Below the pieces are notes generated by a model. The model was given only the letters and a program-made list of their open reading frames with translations, had not been told where the DNA came from and did not search any database. A program made the translations under genes and the position numbers. From the NCBI GenBank assembly GCA_027604685.1, contig JADHYX010000079.1, positions 9,471 to 64,418 of the forward strand: a DNA stretch of 54,948 nucleotides. The letters are read 5' to 3'. The DNA comes from Lobulomyces angularis. Taxonomy: Eukaryota > Chytridiomycota > Chytridiomycetes > Lobulomycetales > Lobulomycetaceae. This document shows, piece after piece, positions 53,475 through 54,948 of this stretch; position 1 is the stretch's first letter, and every line of letters begins with the position of its first letter.

Positions 53475-54223
53475 CTAATTTTTATTGGGAATTGTAAAAA
53501 CCCTCATACCACTAAACCACCTATCTGCAAAATTTAAATAAGCATTTTCTTGTGAGGTTACTATGCTAGGATTCTTGAATTTTTTTTCTCTTAATAAAGC
53601 CCATTAACTTCTGGATTAAGTTTATAGAAATAGCTTGACCGTTTTTCCTCTTTCACGCCTTGTATACTGGTAGCAGCTGCATCAGAGAATGGAAAAGCAA
53701 GTGGTGGGTATTAATTTCTTGATCTAGATATTTTTTTTCATATACAGTTAATTTTTCAATTCTATTGTTGGATCCTCAAATTTCTTTTTTAATTAGTTTT
53801 TCCATCTTGGTAATGGAGTATTCCTTAGATGAACACCTTCAGAATGAACTTTAATTTTTACATTTGTTTATTGATAGTCTGAGAGAAACCAACACTTTTA
53901 GTTACAGAAACTGTAATTTCAACTGCAGGAATTTCAGTATCACCACTTTCTATAAGTTTAATATGTTGAGTTGAAGTACTTTTGTCGAGAGGTTCAACAT
54001 TAAGATTAATAGTAGTTGAAATAATTTTTTCTGTTAATGTGATGGTGTTAGTAACTGTAATAGTTATTTTAACAGTGGTGGAGTATTAAACTTATCAGTA
54101 ACTGTAGTAGGGGATGTAATTGTTCAAAATTGTAGCAGGAATTGGGAGTGTATTAGGAATTGTTATAGTTTGAGCTTTTCCTGTAACAACTGCAAAAGCA
54201 GTGAAAATTATGACCTTAAACAT
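53475..54223 (-). pseudogene. frameshift-ridden secreted Thr-rich protein gene relic
   Basis: The ATG at 54223 opens a good signal peptide (MFKVIIFTAFAVVTGKAQT) followed by ITIPNTLPIPATI. The same strand then continues in changing frames. These include a Thr/Val-rich stretch (KITITVTNTITLTEKIIST, EIPAVEITVSVTKSV), VHLRNTPLPRW, YPPLAFPFSDAAATSIQG, RSSYFYKLNPEVNGLY and ENAYLNFADRWFSGMRVF, ending at a TAG at 53475. At least five shifts are needed, some beside A homopolymers. Neighbouring genes are clean, so decay is more likely than assembly error. The product would have been a secreted or wall protein; no family is recognised. Confidence 0.5.
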
Positions 54224-54320
54224 GTATCGAGAATTAAAAGGAGTAATTTTTATGTGATAAAACCCTACAAAAATTTTCTTAATTTTTTTTTTAAGTTTCT
54301 ACATAGTTTTACCAAGAAAC

Positions 54321-54948
54321 ATGGATAACGAGTTACAATTATATACTTGTAAGCTAATATTATTACCTTTAATCAAAAATGTATAAAGTTTTTTTTTATT
54401 TTAATTTTTTTTTAATTTGTAGATTTCAGATCCTCAGCATCGTGGAGAGTCAGAATATGTTTAAACCTAAAAAAATTAAAATACAAGTCAAACTATGTAA
54501 ATTTGTTAAAGCAAGAACAAAAAAGTGAAGAGTACAAAAAAATAAACCCAAATCAAGTGGTCCCAACCTTAAAATTACCTGATGGTCAGATATTATCTCA
54601 ATCAATTGCCATCTTGGAATATCTGGAAGAGAAATTTAAACTTGAATATCAGTTACTTCCTGATGACGCTATAAAAAAAGCTCAGGTGTGCATTTTCAAT
54701 TTTACGATATTTACATATATTTTTTTTTATTTTGGAATAAAAATCTATAGATTAGATCAGTGGTTCAATTAATTGCTAGTGACATTCATCCTATTCAAAA
54801 TTTGAGAGTTCTAAAAGAGGTGGGAGAGGACAAAAAAGCTGAATGGGCGAAAAAATGGATAACAGATGGATTTAAAACTTTAGAAATTTTATTAAAGGAA
54901 ACTGCTGGAAAATATTGTTTTGGAGGTTCTTTTTTTTTTTTTTTTTTT
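54321..54948 (+). CDS. maleylacetoacetate isomerase / zeta-class GST, 5' part
   Basis: The gene runs off the right edge. The ATG at 54321 gives MDNELQLYT, spliced in phase 1 to YFRSSASWRVRICLNLKKL. Then come INPNQVVPTLKLPDGQILSQ, SIAILEYLEEK (thioredoxin-fold half with the cis-Pro VVPTL and QS glutathione site), and QLLPDDAIKKAQ. The helical half continues with IRSVVQLIASDIHPIQNLRV and WITDGFKTLEILLKE. This is the GSTZ/MAAI family, which isomerises maleylacetoacetate in Tyr/Phe breakdown using glutathione. The usual SSCSWRVR active-site loop here reads SSASWRVR, so the Cys is Ala while both serines remain. The last visible exon ends near 54927, with a donor and a T run at the window edge. Confidence 0.9.

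Overview
The window is nuclear DNA from a very AT-rich, intron-dense eukaryote. About 25 protein genes are packed on both strands and split by short introns with GT(A/T) donors and T-rich TAG acceptors. Spacers are short and full of long A and T homopolymers. The gene content points to an opisthokont on the fungal side. It includes a Yhm2-type mitochondrial carrier and a Yar1-like ankyrin protein (both typical of fungi), a MARK/Par-1 kinase, GLFG Nup98 and an ePHD protein. A CFAP73/CCDC42 axonemal protein implies a flagellated stage. An early-diverging zoosporic fungus or relative (chytrid, Rozella or aphelid grade) fits best; this is inference, and no species can be named from the sequence.

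Layout. 1-9.0 kb: VWA8 (5' end only) and a PP6 regulatory subunit on the minus strand, CFAP73 (+), a Snapin-like subunit (-) and a small mitochondrial membrane protein (+). 9-16 kb: a RING-H2 protein (-), then three Rab11-family GTPases (one -, two +) with a decayed gene between the first and second. 16.7-24.7 kb, all plus: Nup98, MARK kinase and a four-helix membrane protein with a duplicated hairpin. 24.9-31 kb, minus: a RING-HC protein with an acidic tail, a decayed gene and a large Msp1-like AAA ATPase. 32-34.6 kb: an ePHD chromatin reader (+) interrupted by a 10-N assembly gap. 35-41 kb, minus: the Yhm2 carrier, a small ORF and a CLC H+/Cl- exchanger. 41.2-49.6 kb: NIPSNAP (+), Yar1-like (-), an unrecognised type I membrane protein (-), ATP synthase gamma (+) and a mitochondrial-clan cytochrome P450 (+). 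49.7-54.9 kb: Msp1/ATAD1 (+), proteasome alpha4 (-), a frameshift-ridden secreted-protein relic (-) and the 5' part of maleylacetoacetate isomerase (+).

The genes are unrelated housekeeping functions with no operon logic, but mitochondrial proteins are frequent: VWA8, the 7.5-kb protein, the large AAA ATPase, Yhm2, NIPSNAP, ATP synthase gamma, the P450 and Msp1. Points most worth a second look are frame-essential microexons of 10-13 nt in four genes, a start codon split by an intron in the PP6 subunit gene, an intron mosaic across the Rab11 triplet, a Rab with an altered G3 motif, a Nup98 that stops at the autoproteolysis site, a mitochondrial-clan P450 in a probable fungal relative, and two unfamiliar membrane proteins. 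All exon joins were worked out by eye from splice signals, reading phase and remembered family sequences; none was tested against transcripts or databases.
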